Assembly: GCA_033032865.1 (NCBI GenBank) | Contig: JAWHQI010000099.1 | Coordinates: 1,125,001 to 1,189,000, forward strand | Source: Dactylorhiza incarnata | Taxonomy: Eukaryota > Streptophyta > Magnoliopsida > Asparagales > Orchidaceae | DNA: 64,000 nucleotides | Direction: 5' to 3' | Part shown: positions 1 through 11,007 of the stretch, piece after piece | Position numbering within the stretch: position 1 is the first letter of the stretch | How the letters are laid out: each line of letters starts with the position of its first letter | The notes under the pieces: model-generated | Databases searched by the model: none | What the model was told of the DNA's origin: nothing | What the model saw: only the letters and a program-made list of their open reading frames with translations | Position numbers and translations under genes: made by a program

Positions 1-427
1 GAGGGAAGTATTCTCTCTTTCCAGAAGAAATGAACTTCTATACTAGGATGTGCAATCATCAGGAAAACCACAAACTTGGGAGAGCGTCCTATGCATTACC
101 AGTTGACTGCACAGACAAATACATAGTCGTGTACCTAGCCGTGTAGTGCACTATGAAGCCCAAAAATGGATCATAAGACTTGCATTGACACGATGTATGC
201 TACTAAATCCCTCTCCGATGAGTTGGAGGCAAAACATCAAAAGAAATGGGTAGCAGGTTTTTCATATTGTTTGCTCTAAGCATCCGGGTGCGGATCAAAG
301 TGGAATCCACTAACTGTTGCCCACAGCTAGGTATTTATATAAAATCAATACAGATATCAGATGTCGCGGTATCCGAACCGACCCGTTAATCCTCTGAGCC
401 CGTTATAAGTCCAAATATACATTAACA
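1..427 (-). repeat. 3' LTR of copia element A (partial)
   Basis: Read on the minus strand, the LTR starts with TGTTAATG at 427 and is preceded by the purine tract AGGAGGAGAT (complement of 428-440). That marks the 5' edge of a 3' LTR. The other end lies left of the window, so LTR length and target-site duplication cannot be given. It belongs to the element whose RT and RNase H lie just to its right on the same strand. Confidence 0.6.
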
Positions 428-1214
428 ATCTCCTCCTATATTTGTGACATATAACATTTACGTTTCAGAGTGCGGAAAGTAGAGAAAACCAAAGTTTCTA
501 ACTTTACACTTTTCCAGAGAAGTTAGCACAATTAAACATTATAGGGATTTTCATAATTAAACAAAATATCCGAACGAAAGTGCAACTCAGGAATATAAGT
601 CTGAAAAAGAGATGTGTAAATAGATTAAACCTATAACAATTCTACTAAGAGAGTAGATCATCTTCATCCATATCAAAAAAATACTCTCTCCTCCATCTTC
701 ACCAGTGCCTGCAAGGAATTTCATGAGTTAGAATCAATGAATTCATAAACATATGCAGTAATGTCAAAAGTAAACCAACTCTACCTAAATGAGCTTAGAA
801 CTTGTAGCCTTGGTGAAGTAACACTGTCAGCATCTCTATCCAGTCTAACTAGGACGGGTCAAGTTATGATTTTAACAAATCACACGTTGTTATCTTACTC
901 ATTAATGATCAATATGTACCTCATCATTAAATGATTTGGCACACCATCATTTACAACATTATCAGGTGTGAAATAATTTGCTATGACCATTAATGTTAGA
1001 TTAACCTTTGCAACAACTTTCTATTCTCAGTTGAATAATTCTCAAATCAACTTACAATGAGAAAGATGTTTAGTTATCAAATGTGAAATAACTGACATCT
1101 AACCATCTTAGGTTTTTATCAGAAAATTATTTGGGGTTTTCAGTTTGTTATTAGATGCTTGAATGCTGCGACTATATGTTCTTACTATCAAAACATAAAC
1201 ATAGGAGAGAAGTT
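428..1214 (-). other. 3' untranslated region of element A
   Basis: AT-rich sequence between the RNase H stop and the 3' LTR. It holds the presumed polypurine tract at 428-445. No coding potential or obvious repeat was seen. Confidence 0.5.
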
Positions 1215-2426
1215 TCATATTTCTATGAAATGTAGTCTCATCTCCCTCAATGTTTTTATTATTAGAACTCTATTCAAGTCTTTTGTCAAAGCGTCTGCAA
1301 CATTATCTTTTGATCTCACATCAATCAGGGTCATAATCCCTTGACTTGTGAGTGAGGTCAATTGAGCTTGTTTCATCCTTAGATGCCTTCTTTTATCATT
1401 GAACAAAATGTTCGTAGCAATCATTTTAGTTGCCTGATTGTCACAGTAAACTGCAACAGAACTTAGTTTCAGGCTCGTCAGTGGAATGTCCATCACCAAA
1501 TCTCTTATCCACTCTGCTTCTTCTCCCGCTAAAGCTAGAGCGTAGAGTTCGGATTCCATAGAAGAGAGAGCAATACATGATTGCCTCTTGGACTTCTAGG
1601 CTATAACTGCTCCTCCTAGTGTGAAAACAAAACCACTAGTGGACTTGCTGTCGTTTATTTCTGAGCACCATGATGCATCAGAATATCCTTCAAGAACTGA
1701 AGGATGACCAGAGTAACATAAGACATACTTTTGAGTGTGCTTTAAGTATCTCATCAGCTTATCGAGGGCATTCCTATGGTCTTGTCCAGGATTGCTAGTG
1801 AATCTGCATAATATGTCGACCGTAAAGGCTATCTCAGGTCTATTGCAGACTATAACATACATGAGACTCCCAATGTGTTTAGAATAATCTAACTGTATAA
1901 CCGTATCTCCTTCATTGGGCTTTAACCGGTTATTGTAGTCATAAGGTGTCTCTAATGCTTTACCTTCATTGTATCCCCACGTATCCAACATGGACTTTAT
2001 GTAGTGGCTTTGACTTAGGGAGATGTCATTTCTCTCAAAGCTCACCTGCATGCCTAGTATAGTTTCAGCTACACATAGTTCTTTTATACAAAATTCTTTT
2101 ATTAGGCCTGACTTGACGTCATCCACTTCAGATTGATCAGTCCCTAGAATGAGCATATCATCAATATACAAGCAAATTATAGCAACTTTATTTGATCTAT
2201 GACGTATGTAGTGACATTTATCCGAGAGACTCGACATGAATCTCATGTTCTTTACATTATAGTCAAACTTCTCATACCATAATTTAGGTGCTTGTCTTAG
2301 TCCGTATAGAGATTTAAGTAACTTACAGACCTTGGTTTTGTGACCTTCTACAATGAAACCTTCAGGTTGATTCATGTAGATTTCTTCGGTCAGATCTCCG
2401 TTCAAGAATGCGGTCTTAACATCCAT
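1215..2426 (-). pseudogene. pol: Copia A reverse transcriptase / RNase H
   Basis: This is the C-terminal half of a Ty1/copia polyprotein, which copies retrotransposon RNA to DNA. RT motifs in order are MDVKTAFLNGDL, the EEIYMNQPEGF segment, SLYGLRQAP, the catalytic YIDD (CLYIDDMLIL), LMRYLKHT and EGYSDASW. RNase H follows with MESELYALA, VYCDNQA and DVRSKDNVADALTKDL. RT and RNase H are in one frame, broken by a TAG at about 1596-1598 where related proteins usually have Trp. Gene order and strand match the integrase-protease-gag block at 61842-63323, so both are parts of one element split by insertion B. The clade within copia was not assigned. Confidence 0.88.
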
Positions 2427-3045
2427 TTGATGAACAACAAATTTCTCAATAGATGCAATAGTAAGGAGGATCTGAATGGTTTCTAGGTGACACGCGGGTG
2501 AATAGACATCAAAATAATCTACTCTGCTTACTTATGTGAAACCTTTAGCCACAAGACATGATTTATACTTAGCTGCGCTACCATCAGGATTTAATTTCTT
2601 TTTCAGAACTCACTTACACCATACAGTTTTAGCCCCTTTTGGCTTATCAATCAATGCCCAGGTTTTTGTTATGAAGTAGAGAGTTCATCTCTTCATCAAA
2701 AACTTCTTTCCAGAGTAGTGAGTCCCTTGATCTCATCGCTTCCTTATAGGTGGATGGATCTGCCTCAACGTGATAAGTGACAAAATCACTACCGAAGGTT
2801 CTGGGAGTTCTCTCTCTTATAGAGGTTCTTTTAGACTCTAGACCACTATTGTCTACTAGAACTGAATAGAAGGTGCTCGGTACTGATTCTGGATCTTTCT
2901 CAGTAATAATTGATTGCATACCTGGGAGTGACAAGTTCTTATCTTTAAGAAATTTATCTTCAAAGAACACCACGTCCCTAGATTCTGTAATGACATTATT
3001 AGAAATATCTAAGAATCTATCTACAACACTATCTTCAGCATAACC
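2427..3045 (-). pseudogene. pol: Copia A pol, integrase-RT linker and RT N-terminus
   Basis: The clearest open stretch is 2647-2973. It carries the acidic pre-RT region and the usual copia motif for the start of RT (YKEAMRSRDSLLWKEVFDEEMNSL). From 2427 to 2646 the reading continues in other frames as KPKGAKTVWCK-like and LVAKGF-like pieces, so at least one frameshift and one stop separate it from the RT core. The block ends at the left TSD (TAGGT, 3046-3050) of element B, and the missing upstream part resumes at 61769. Confidence 0.75.
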
Positions 3046-3050
3046 TAGGT

Positions 3051-3249
3051 TATTTGGAAAAACTCCTTTGATTTAACTTAACAAATTAACTATAAGTGAT
3101 TTTACCTTCTAGGTTTATTACCCACATTGTATAGTAAGGGTAATTTGGTCATTAGATGTCTTAGGATGTCACACTCACCTTACAGTGTCAACACCAGGTC
3201 AGGACAAGCACAATCTGAGTTGAATTAATACTTGCATCGAATATAAGTC
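3051..3249 (+). repeat. 5' LTR fragment of element B
   Basis: About 199 bp align closely with the first 200 bp of the LTR at 60244, including the stretch 'gtaatttggtcattagatgt' and the end 'cgaatataagtc'. The first bases are decayed (TATTTGG against TGTTGGA). The match stops exactly where element C begins (3250). Confidence 0.88.
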
Positions 3250-4399
3250 TGTTGGATCGGTAGGCGCCCTTAGAGGGAGGGTGGGGGTGAATAAGGGTTT
3301 TTTTAAAACTTATATTAGATTTTGATATATTTGAAATAATAAGAGATTAAAATAATGATTTTGAATAAAGATCTAAATTGTTTTATGATGAAAAAGATGA
3401 TAATAAACAATTTAGATAAATGAAGAACAAAATCAATTTTATTACACGAAGAGAGACATGATTACAATTAATAAAATTGATTACAAAATTAGATTTCTAT
3501 AACGCTAGAAATCTGAGGCGAATAATAATCAGAACTCTTTTTCGTTTTCTATCCCGACTTGTATCCCCACGAACCGGTGGCCCTAGCCTATCCTTCCCGG
3601 ATACGACCTCAAGCCGCTCTAGCCAATCCTTCCCCAGATATGGCCTCGAGCACCCCCTAGACCTAACCTAGATCTAATCGCCAACACGAGGCGAATTTCT
3701 GCCCTAAGTCCTACGCAGACCTAGTCGCCAACATGAGGCAAATTTATTAAACGATTACAAGAAAAGGATGTGAAATTAAATGACAATAATATTAAAAATC
3801 TCACTCTTGAAGAACTTTTGAAGTTGGAGACGAAGGACCGCTGTAGTATAAGAGTTGATGAATTGATCTTCGGTCAGATCCGGCGTGAAGAAATCCTCCT
3901 TCAAAAATTCATGGAACTTTGGTGGGAGATCACTTTTCGGCAGAATAAGGCTCTAGAATTTTAGCACTCAACCTCTCTCAAACTTGTGCAAGGAAAACGA
4001 GAGAAGAGGCCTCCTTTTATAGGAGTGAGCGCTAGCTTCTGCGCTAGAGCTACCGCCGACGCTATCCCGGTATAGAATTATTTTGCTTGTGCGTATCTTT
4101 CATTCCAGGGAAACTTTGCCTCCTTGCCTCTTATGCTCCGCACTACCGCATGCGCTATCGACTATCGCCTTCTAAATATGCTCCCAGAATTTGCGTTAAT
4201 CATCGCTAACGCCTGCGTTAGTGCTACCGCCGGTGCTAGTGGGCATGTTGGAATTCTGTGATCAAATCTAGGGGCAACCTTCTTATGTTATCCTTGAGTC
4301 ATATGGACTTGTTTCCTGCACACTTAATCACACAAGATCAAATACACAAAGGATTTGTTATTCTCAAACCTAGGAGATGTGGAAGATCATGTTCCAACA
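3250..4399 (-). repeat. 3' LTR of element C
   Basis: The 1150-bp LTR is matched by 43124-44070. On the minus strand it begins TGTTGGAACATGATC and ends GATCCAACA. It contains clusters of GCGCTAG/CTACCGC words (4028-4075, 4135-4175, 4195-4245) upstream of a TATA-like box. Confidence 0.92.
4013..4022 (-). promoter_or_regulatory. TATA-like box in C LTR
   Basis: CTATAAAAGG on the minus strand lies just downstream, in element sense, of the GCGCTAG/CTACCGC clusters. The same order is seen in E. A likely U3 promoter, by position only. Confidence 0.5.
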
Positions 4400-4994
4400 T
4401 ACTCCCCCTTTTGATAATAACAAATCCATTAATGATAAATCAAAGCATTAATATATAAGCATGATAAAACCTACTTGTGTGTGTGGGGGGGGGGGTGATG
4501 ACTTAGGATAATTGTCTCTTTTAGTATTTAGAATTTCTCCCCCTAAATACATGCTCCCCCCATATGAATGCTCCCTTAATATGTAAGCTATCATCTTAAT
4601 CATTAGTCATGTTAGTTTTCCCATTTGATAGCAATTAATATTAATCATATTAGTTCTCCCCCTTTTGTTATTGGCAAATGTGGGCAAGGAAGCAATAAAC
4701 ATAAAAGAGGATTTTTTGATAAAAAGACAAGGCATGATCGAGCTTTTTAGAGGAAATGAAATGATAAAGAGTTTTAAGCATAATAAAGTAATGATTTCCA
4801 AGTAACTAATCTACCCAGACAATATGTCTACACCCTAGCCCCGTACTAAGTGATGGATGGTCATGAGGAGCTGCATATATACATGTCGTAGGTTGGGGTG
4901 TTAGTCCCATATGCAAACACTAGAAGATACTCAACCTAGAACTCTTTCCCCCAGTACCTCGCAAGGCCCCACTGGAACCCTCCCCGGTTAAGGA
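4400..4994 (-). other. PPT and distal 3' UTR of element C
   Basis: Directly next to the LTR is AAAAGGGGGAGTA (complement of 4400-4412), the primer for plus-strand synthesis. Further complements of GGGGGAG-type tracts occur at about 4535-4570 and 4655, the multiplied PPTs known from Sireviruses. Two G/C runs and AT-rich sequence fill the rest. No gene was seen. The block ends at the TSD of F1 (CAAGA, 4995-4999). Confidence 0.65.
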
Positions 4995-6344
4995 CAAGAT
5001 GTAAGACCCTCTTTTTTTTGCATTCTTTCCCGGGTCTTACCGCCCAGAACCGTCGTCTTGCGGCGACACCATTACACCCAATGGTCGCCGCCACAAGACG
5101 CCGATCCTGTCGGCTATTCATCATCATCCAGGCCAACCATAATCACAGTAATTGAAGTATTAAATGAAACAAGTCTACAAAATCACATTATAAATTTATC
5201 ATAATATAAGATTATAATGTCCACGATGAGAAAGAACTAAAAGAATAGGGGCTTACGCCCAGTACATGTTCAAATATAGTGCAACAACACTCTCACTCTA
5301 CATCTATGCGGAAGCTATCAAACTGTGTCTTCATGCATCTGTAGTTGCTGCTGCGATGACGTGTAGTGGCTCCTCTGCTTCATCCCGTCCTCCTGTTATA
5401 ACGCCCTTAAATGATTTAATATGGTTTCGGTGTGCGTTTAGAGAGTTTTTGGGGTGCGGATAGGGGTGTGGTCTACGAATAGCGGAGTGGGGTGCGATTA
5501 AGGCTTAGGTTAAAGCAAGCCTTCTCCCTCTCTAAACCCTAAATACTCGACCCCCTCCTCACTCTCTCGCTCTTATTTGCACAGCTGGCCGCAAACCCCG
5601 AGCCCTCCCGATCTCCTCCCCCTCCCGATCTCCTCCCCCTCCCGATCTCCTCCCCCTCCCGATCTCTCTCTCTCCCGTCGCCTGGAGCTGGGAAGCCGCC
5701 CCCCTCTTCCTCTCCCTTTCCCGTCGCCGCCTAGGGCAAGGAGGGCCCGTCTCCCTCCCTCTCCCTCTCTCCCGTCGGCTTGGACCAAGGAGGAGCCGCC
5801 CGACCAACCCCCTCTCCCGTCGGATTGGAGCAAGGAGGACCCGATCTCCTCCCTCTCCTCTCTTCCCCGTCGACCAAGAGCAAGGGCAGCAACCATTGTG
5901 GGCTTTTGTGGTGGTTTAGGGTTCCAGATCTTCGAGTGGAGGCTGGATCCGTGGAAAGTTATTTTGGAGCTAAACTCGGCGCGTGGAGAGCAGTTTTTGT
6001 GCACGGACAGCCGCTACGTTCGCTAGCCGTCAAGTCCGGGCGCATTCCATGGTTCAGAAATGACGTCTAAGGGTAACGATTCTCTTTACCCTCATTTGGA
6101 CACGTTCTAGTCCGTTCCTTGCATCGTTGAGGTCCCCTACCCAAAAGGGTGAGGTCGTGGCCTCCGACGGGTCGATTCGTGTTATCCCCGTCAAATCTTG
6201 CATACATGTAGAGTCCATGCGTGAAATGGACGTATGCGCGATGTGTGAAGCCCATCCGAGACGGTTCGTCCGGATTGGTGATGCTTTTGATATTATGCGT
6301 GCCGGGGGAAAACTCTGTGTTGATATCCTGCTTTGTAGGACTAG

Positions 6345-6480
6345 AGGGTGCTACTGCATGCGCAACAACGCCTGAGGGTGTGCCCCGGGGAGCACCCGAA
6401 GTGAGAAACAGAAGGTGCTACTGCATGCGCAGCAACGCCTGGGGGTGTGCCCCGGGGAGCACCCGAAGTGAGAAACAGAA
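6345..6480 (+). repeat. Two 65-bp tandem repeats in G LTR
   Basis: The unit 'gggtgctactgcatgcgcag'...'cggggagcacccgaagtgag' occurs twice in a row, and again twice in the 3' LTR at about 12960-13095. Each unit has matching ends (GGGTGCT/AGCACCC) and could fold. Confidence 0.8.
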
Positions 6481-6812
6481 ATGGGGTTTCTGTTCACTAC
6501 CGTCGGCGTTAGCGTTATCGCCGCACGGTAGCTCCCAGACTGAGTTCTGGTGATGTTGTTGTGCCCACCTGTTGAGAGGACCTGAGTCCTTGTGACCGAC
6601 CCGTGAGGGTGTCCTGGTGGATGACTTAGCGGCCCGTAGAGCCGGCTAATTGAGAATACCTGGGCTGAGGGAACGCCATACCCGCTCTTCGTGTTGTACA
6701 ACGAGAGCTGTGAACAACGGGCATTTGGCGAACCTGAAACCGCACCATTGCAGCACCTGACTAGTAAGGCTCGTACAACACGTCGGGAGGCATTGGGAAA
6801 GAGTCTTTGGAC

Positions 6813-7102
6813 TACGGTATGTTCACAATTAAAGTACGGGGGTGCCCTGGTATTCGGGCCACCGACTTTAGCCTCGAAGGGCAAAGCCATCAAGAGTGGA
6901 TGGTGGTGGAAGGCGGAGTACACCAAAGAGTGCCTGAGAGCACAGGACGTGGGAATGGCCCCCCACGTCCCGTGCTCTCAGGCACTCTTTGGTGTACTCC
7001 GCCTTCCACCACCATCCACTCTTGATGGCTTTGCCCTTCGAGGCTAAAGTCGGTGGCCCGAATACCAGGGCACCCCCGTACTTTAATTGTGAACATACCG
7101 TA
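6813..7102. repeat. 141-bp near-perfect palindrome in G 5' LTR
   Basis: Left arm 6813-6953 and right arm 6962-7102 are reverse complements with about one mismatch, around an 8-bp spacer (6954-6961). Only the left arm has a counterpart in the 3' LTR (about 13433-13573). Confidence 0.92.
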
Positions 7103-7198
7103 CTTAAGTGACGTTCTCGTTTGTTTGGTAGTATATGGCGTGGGGCCCCGGCCAAACCTTCTGCTATATACTTCTTAACGGATGGGGGTGTTACAAAT

Positions 7199-7216
7199 TG
7201 GTATCAGCTTCTAAGG
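7199..7216 (+). promoter_or_regulatory. Primer binding site of G
   Basis: TGGTATCAGCTTCTAAGG begins 3 bp after the LTR. Its first nine bases match the complement of the initiator-Met tRNA 3' end; the rest diverges. Confidence 0.65.
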
Positions 7217-7451
7217 TTTCCGTATCCTTCTGAGGAATTCGTGGACGAATTCTTTTAAGGGGTGGTGAGCACGTGTGTGCGCTACCGTCGAGACGTAAAA
7301 TAAACCCAAAAATGTCCACTTAGGAATAAAATGTAACAACAAACCAACAATTATTGCATGATTTTGGAACCTGAGTGTTCCTTTTGTTGTTAGTTGCGAC
7401 TGTGCTGTCGCCTAACTGTGTGTTGCATTTGTGTAGGGCACTCGAAGTACA

Positions 7452-8552
7452 GTGGGACCGTCGCGTTCCCGTGACTTGGCAGAGAGTAGTGGGTCTGCTG
7501 AGGCTCCTACACCTCCGTCTGCTGAGATGGTTCAGCTAGTTACAGAAGCCGTTCTAGCTGCGTTGAATGGCCAGCCTGGAAGGCAATGTCAACCGCTGGT
7601 GCAGGAAGTGGCCCCAGAGCCACTAAGAGCGGAGCAGGTCCCCGCGAGGCGTGCTGCTGACCAGCAACTGAAGCACTTCCTGGGATTTCGACCTCCTCCG
7701 TTTACCGGGGTTGAATCCCCAGCTGAGGCCGAGGACTGGCTGTCGCATGTGGAGCGAATTCTGACAGCGACACAGTCAGATGAAGCGCAGAAAGTGACCT
7801 TCGCTACTTTCTTGTTGGAAAAGGAAGCCAGGCGGTGGTGGGATGAAGTTGAGAGACGCCAGTTTGCGGGAAGACGACTGGTTGATGTGCCGATGGAAGA
7901 GTTCTCGAGAATCTTCCTGGCAAGGTATGTGCCTCCGTCGCAGCAGATCGCGATGGAGAACCAGTTCTTGGCTCTGACGCAGGGTGGTAGATTGGTTGAC
8001 GACTACCTGTACGAGTTCACCCGCCTCGGGCGTTACGCTGGGACTTCTTTCGATGACGAGGGAAGAAGGGTGAACAGATTCTACAGTGGCTTGCGTAGTG
8101 AGTTGCGGTACCTTCTGACAGGGCCGTTGACGCAGGGTTTCACGACCCTCGTTGGTTCAGCCCGAGCGCTGGAGCAGGACATGCTCAGGGAGAAGGGAAA
8201 GGTGGCTGTGGTTAAGACAGTACAGGAGGGCAAGGCGCCGAGTGCGGGGAAGTTGTGGAAGTTGAATCGCTGGAAGAAGGCTCGATTATCTGGGCCAGCT
8301 CCCTCTGCTTCGGGCGCGTCGTCTGGACGTGGCCCTCTTACTTGTTTTACTTGTGGCAAGCCTGGCCATTTCTCTCGAGACTGCCGCAGTGGACTTCCAA
8401 GGTTAGAGAAGAAGACTGGGCCATCTTATTCTGAGAAGGGGAAGGCAGCTGAGTCCACTGCCTCCCGTATGGCTTCCCCGCAGCCCAGAGTCTTCAATCT
8501 TGGTCAGCAGGAGGCTATCAAAGCCAAGGACGTCGTGACAGGTATAATTTAA
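7452..8552 (+). CDS. gag: Gag of G
   Basis: A 366-residue capsid/nucleocapsid protein that would form the particle and bind element RNA. The middle matches the retrotransposon Gag domain of plant gypsy elements: FLGFRPPPFTG near residue 75, AEDWLSHVERI, the KEARRWWDEV segment, MEEFSRIFLARYVPP and the LVDDYLYEFTRL segment. A CCHC zinc knuckle, CFTCGKPGHFSRDC, lies near residue 300. The frame opens with GTG; the first in-frame ATG is about 25 codons in (AEMVQLV), so the true start is uncertain. It ends in TAA, and the protease continues 40 bp on in another frame. In relatives gag and pol are often one frame, so this is probably decay. Confidence 0.88.
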   Translation: MGPSRSRDLAESSGSAEAPTPPSAEMVQLVTEAVLAALNGQPGRQCQPLVQEVAPEPLRAEQVPARRAADQQLKHFLGFRPPPFTGVESPAEAEDWLSHVERILTATQSDEAQKVTFATFLLEKEARRWWDEVERRQFAGRRLVDVPMEEFSRIFLARYVPPSQQIAMENQFLALTQGGRLVDDYLYEFTRLGRYAGTSFDDEGRRVNRFYSGLRSELRYLLTGPLTQGFTTLVGSARALEQDMLREKGKVAVVKTVQEGKAPSAGKLWKLNRWKKARLSGPAPSASGASSGRGPLTCFTCGKPGHFSRDCRSGLPRLEKKTGPSYSEKGKAAESTASRMASPQPRVFNLGQQEAIKAKDVVTGII

Positions 8553-8592
8553 GATACAATCCTTACTGTTTTATATACCTGTTTTAGTATTC

Positions 8593-8895
8593 ATGCTAAC
8601 CCTATTTAGCGGCATAGGCTTTGTAAATGTTTTAGGCGTTCCGGCAAGAGCGCTTTTCGATACTGGAGCTTCGCACTCCTTCTTATCGTTGGACTTCGTC
8701 CAACGTATTGGTGCGCCGTCGTTTGCTTCTGCAGATAGACTGGAGGTCCTACTGCCGAATGGATATTCGATGCGTGTGGTGAGGAGTTGCTGTGTGAAAG
8801 TTCTAGTTGGAAGTCAGGAGTATAACCTGAAAGCATCGTTACTCCCCCTGGTTGAGTTCGATGTAATTTTCGGCATGGACTGGATGTCGGAATAG
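8593..8895 (+). pseudogene. pol: Protease of G
   Basis: Aspartic protease that would cut the polyprotein. The active site LFDTGASHSF is intact, and FDVIFGMDWMSE marks the end of the fold. A TAG at 8893-8895 closes the frame. The same frame continues to RT through ACIDCATKEVRF, with a second TAG at 9037-9039. Two stops therefore separate PR from RT in one frame. A GT...AG span at 8542-8587 would join gag to PR in frame, but at 46 bp it is shorter than usual plant introns. Confidence 0.82.
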
Positions 8896-9054
8896 CGTGC
8901 GTGTATCGATTGTGCCACCAAGGAGGTGAGGTTTGGTCAGTGTGTCGATCGTGAGACGGTCTTTGCGGGCATGCGTGGATCGAGCAAGACGCCGATGTCT
9001 GCTCTCCAGGTGTCCAAGGCAGTGCGACAGGGAGCATAGTTATTCTTTGCTCTA

Positions 9055-11007
9055 GTGGAGGCTCCAACGCCGAGGCCCAGCCTAGCGGATGTTCTGGTAG
9101 TTTCAGAGTTCTCCGATGTGTTCCCGAGCGATCTCCCCGATGCTCCACCGCAGCGGGAGATAGATTTCACGATTGAGTTGGTGCCGGGCGCTAAGCCTGT
9201 GGCCCGCTCGCCGTATCGTATGGCTCCGAAGGAGTTGGCGGAGTTGAAGATGCAGTTGCAGGAGCTGCTTGAGCAGGGCTACGTGCGTCCGAGTTCCTCA
9301 CCTTGGAGTGCACCGGTCCTCTTTGTCAAAAAGAAGGACGGTAGCCTGTGGCTTTGCATTGATTATCGGGAGCTGAACAAGCTGACCGAGAAGAACAAGT
9401 ATCCTCTTCCGAGGATAGACGACTTGTTCGACCAGCTCGTTGGTTCGACAGTATACTCGAAGCTGGACTTGAAGTCCGGCTATTATCAGGTTCGGATCAG
9501 AGAGTGCGACATCCCGAAGACTGCCTTCAGTACAAGGTACGGGCAGTATGAGTTCACCGTAATGCCGTTTGGGCTGTCTAATGCGCCTTCGGTGTTTATG
9601 GACTTAATGCACCGGACTTTCCGAGAGTACCTCGACCGGTTCGTGGTCGTCTTCCTTGACGACATACTGGTCTACTCTCAGTCCGAGGAGGAGCACGGTG
9701 AGCACCTGCGAGTAGTCTTGGAGGTTCTGAGGAGGAACCAGCTGTATGCCAAGTTCTCGAAGTGCGAGTTCTGGCTACCTTCCGTGGCGTTCTTAGGCCA
9801 TGTGGTTAGTGGCGCGGGTGTGGCGGTAGATCTGGTGAAGGTTGCGGCCATCAGGGAGTGGCCTGTTCTTTCTACTGTAGCGAAGGTCCGTAGCTTTCTC
9901 GGGCTGGCCGGCTATTACAGGCGCTTCGTGGAGAACTTCTCACGGATCGCGTTGCCTCTTACGACGCTGACACGGAAAGACCAGAAGTTTATTTGGACGC
10001 CCGCGTGTGCGCAGGCTTTCGAGGAGTTGAAGCGGCGGCTTACCCTGGCTCCGATCTTATGTTTGCCTTGCGGCACAGAGGGCTACGAGATCTACACCGA
10101 CGCTTCTGGGAGCGGCCTTGGCTGTGTTCTGCAGCAGCATGGCAAGGTGATAGCGTACGGCTCTCGCCAGCTGAAGGTGCACGAGCGGAACTATCCGATC
10201 CACGACTTGGAGTTGGCGGCCGTGATATTTGCCCTGAAGCTCTGGCGGCATTATGTGTATGGCCTGAAGATCGACATCTTCACGGACCATAAGAGCCTGA
10301 AGTACCTTCTGACGCAGAAAGGGTTGAATATGCGGCAGCAGAGGTGGATGGAATTCCTCGGGAATTACACCTTCGAGATACACTACACACCCGGGAAGGG
10401 GAACATAGTCGCTGATGCTTTGATTCGCAGAACTCCAGCTCGAGCAAACTGGTTGCGCATTCATGATGAACGTTTAGTCCTAGAGTTGGAAGCCTTGGGT
10501 ATTACCTGTGTTGACAGGAGTGCTAGTGCAAATGCATGCCTGAACTGGACGGAGGTGCAGTGTGACCTCGCGGACAGAGTTCGGAGAGCGTTGGAACTTG
10601 ATGAGAGTATGAAGCGCTATGCAGCGGAAGGGCCAAAGTTCTCGGTTGAAGACGGTCTTCTGCGGAAGGATGATCGTTTGTGCGTCCCAAAATCCGGTAC
10701 TTTACGGGAGGAGTTGATGTATGAGGCTCAAAATACCAAGTACTCAATCTACCCAGGGAGCACAAAGATGTACAAGGACATGAAGATACTGTTCTGGTGG
10801 CCAGGCATGAAGAAGGACATAGCCCTCTACATGGCAAAATGTCAAACGTGCGCGCTAGTGAAGGCCGAGTGCCAACGGCCAAGAGGTTTCTTGAAATCGT
10901 TGCCAATCCCGGAGTGGAAATTTGATGATATTTCCATGGATTTTGTGCACGGTTTGCCAAGTCACTGCAGAAAAATGACTCTATCTGGGTTATTGTGGAT
11001 CGGTTGA
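9055..11007 (+). CDS. pol: RT, RNase H and integrase N-terminus of G
   Basis: A 650-codon segment in the protease frame. [54 protein letters not shown], the [15 protein letters not shown] segment and catalytic FLDD ([11 protein letters not shown]). RNase [16 protein letters not shown], a Glu-containing middle and [10 protein letters not shown]. Then comes the integrase zinc-finger region, [20 protein letters not shown]. Both finger histidines look replaced ([13 protein letters not shown], where relatives usually have His at the Q and second Y positions), while both cysteines remain. The frame is lost at an A5 run (10971-10975); from there integrase continues in another frame, overlapping the end of this one. 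Confidence 0.93.
   Translation: MEAPTPRPSLADVLVVSEFSDVFPSDLPDAPPQREIDFTIELVPGAKPVARSPYRMAPKELAELKMQLQELLEQGYVRPSSSPWSAPVLFVKKKDGSLWLCIDYRELNKLTEKNKYPLPRIDDLFDQLVGSTVYSKLDLKSGYYQVRIRECDIPKTAFSTRYGQYEFTVMPFGLSNAPSVFMDLMHRTFREYLDRFVVVFLDDILVYSQSEEEHGEHLRVVLEVLRRNQLYAKFSKCEFWLPSVAFLGHVVSGAGVAVDLVKVAAIREWPVLSTVAKVRSFLGLAGYYRRFVENFSRIALPLTTLTRKDQKFIWTPACAQAFEELKRRLTLAPILCLPCGTEGYEIYTDASGSGLGCVLQQHGKVIAYGSRQLKVHERNYPIHDLELAAVIFALKLWRHYVYGLKIDIFTDHKSLKYLLTQKGLNMRQQRWMEFLGNYTFEIHYTPGKGNIVADALIRRTPARANWLRIHDERLVLELEALGITCVDRSASANACLNWTEVQCDLADRVRRALELDESMKRYAAEGPKFSVEDGLLRKDDRLCVPKSGTLREELMYEAQNTKYSIYPGSTKMYKDMKILFWWPGMKKDIALYMAKCQTCALVKAECQRPRGFLKSLPIPEWKFDDISMDFVHGLPSHCRKMTLSGLLWIG

Larger units (their letters stand above)
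5397..7195 (+). repeat. 5' LTR of G, rearranged
   Basis: It starts TATAACGCCC (the 3' copy has TGTAACGCTC) and ends GGGGGTGTTACA. Compared with the 3' LTR it has extra copies of the 'cccgatctcctccccct' tandem (5606-5665), lacks the 3' LTR segment at about 13580-14100, and instead carries a 141-bp inverted duplication (6813-7102). Confidence 0.93.

Noticed and set aside
5559..6070. Arg/Pro-rich proteins on both strands near the start of G
   Set aside because: They are frames through the GC-rich U3 of G's LTR; the same text recurs in the 3' LTR with indels that break the frames.
6868..7155. Two similar proteins on opposite strands
   Set aside because: Produced by the 141-bp palindrome; the same text is read twice.
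8542..8587. Intron joining gag to protease in G
   Set aside because: GT and AG are present and the frame would join, but 46 bp is below normal plant intron size, and the related region usually has no intron. Kept only as a remark.
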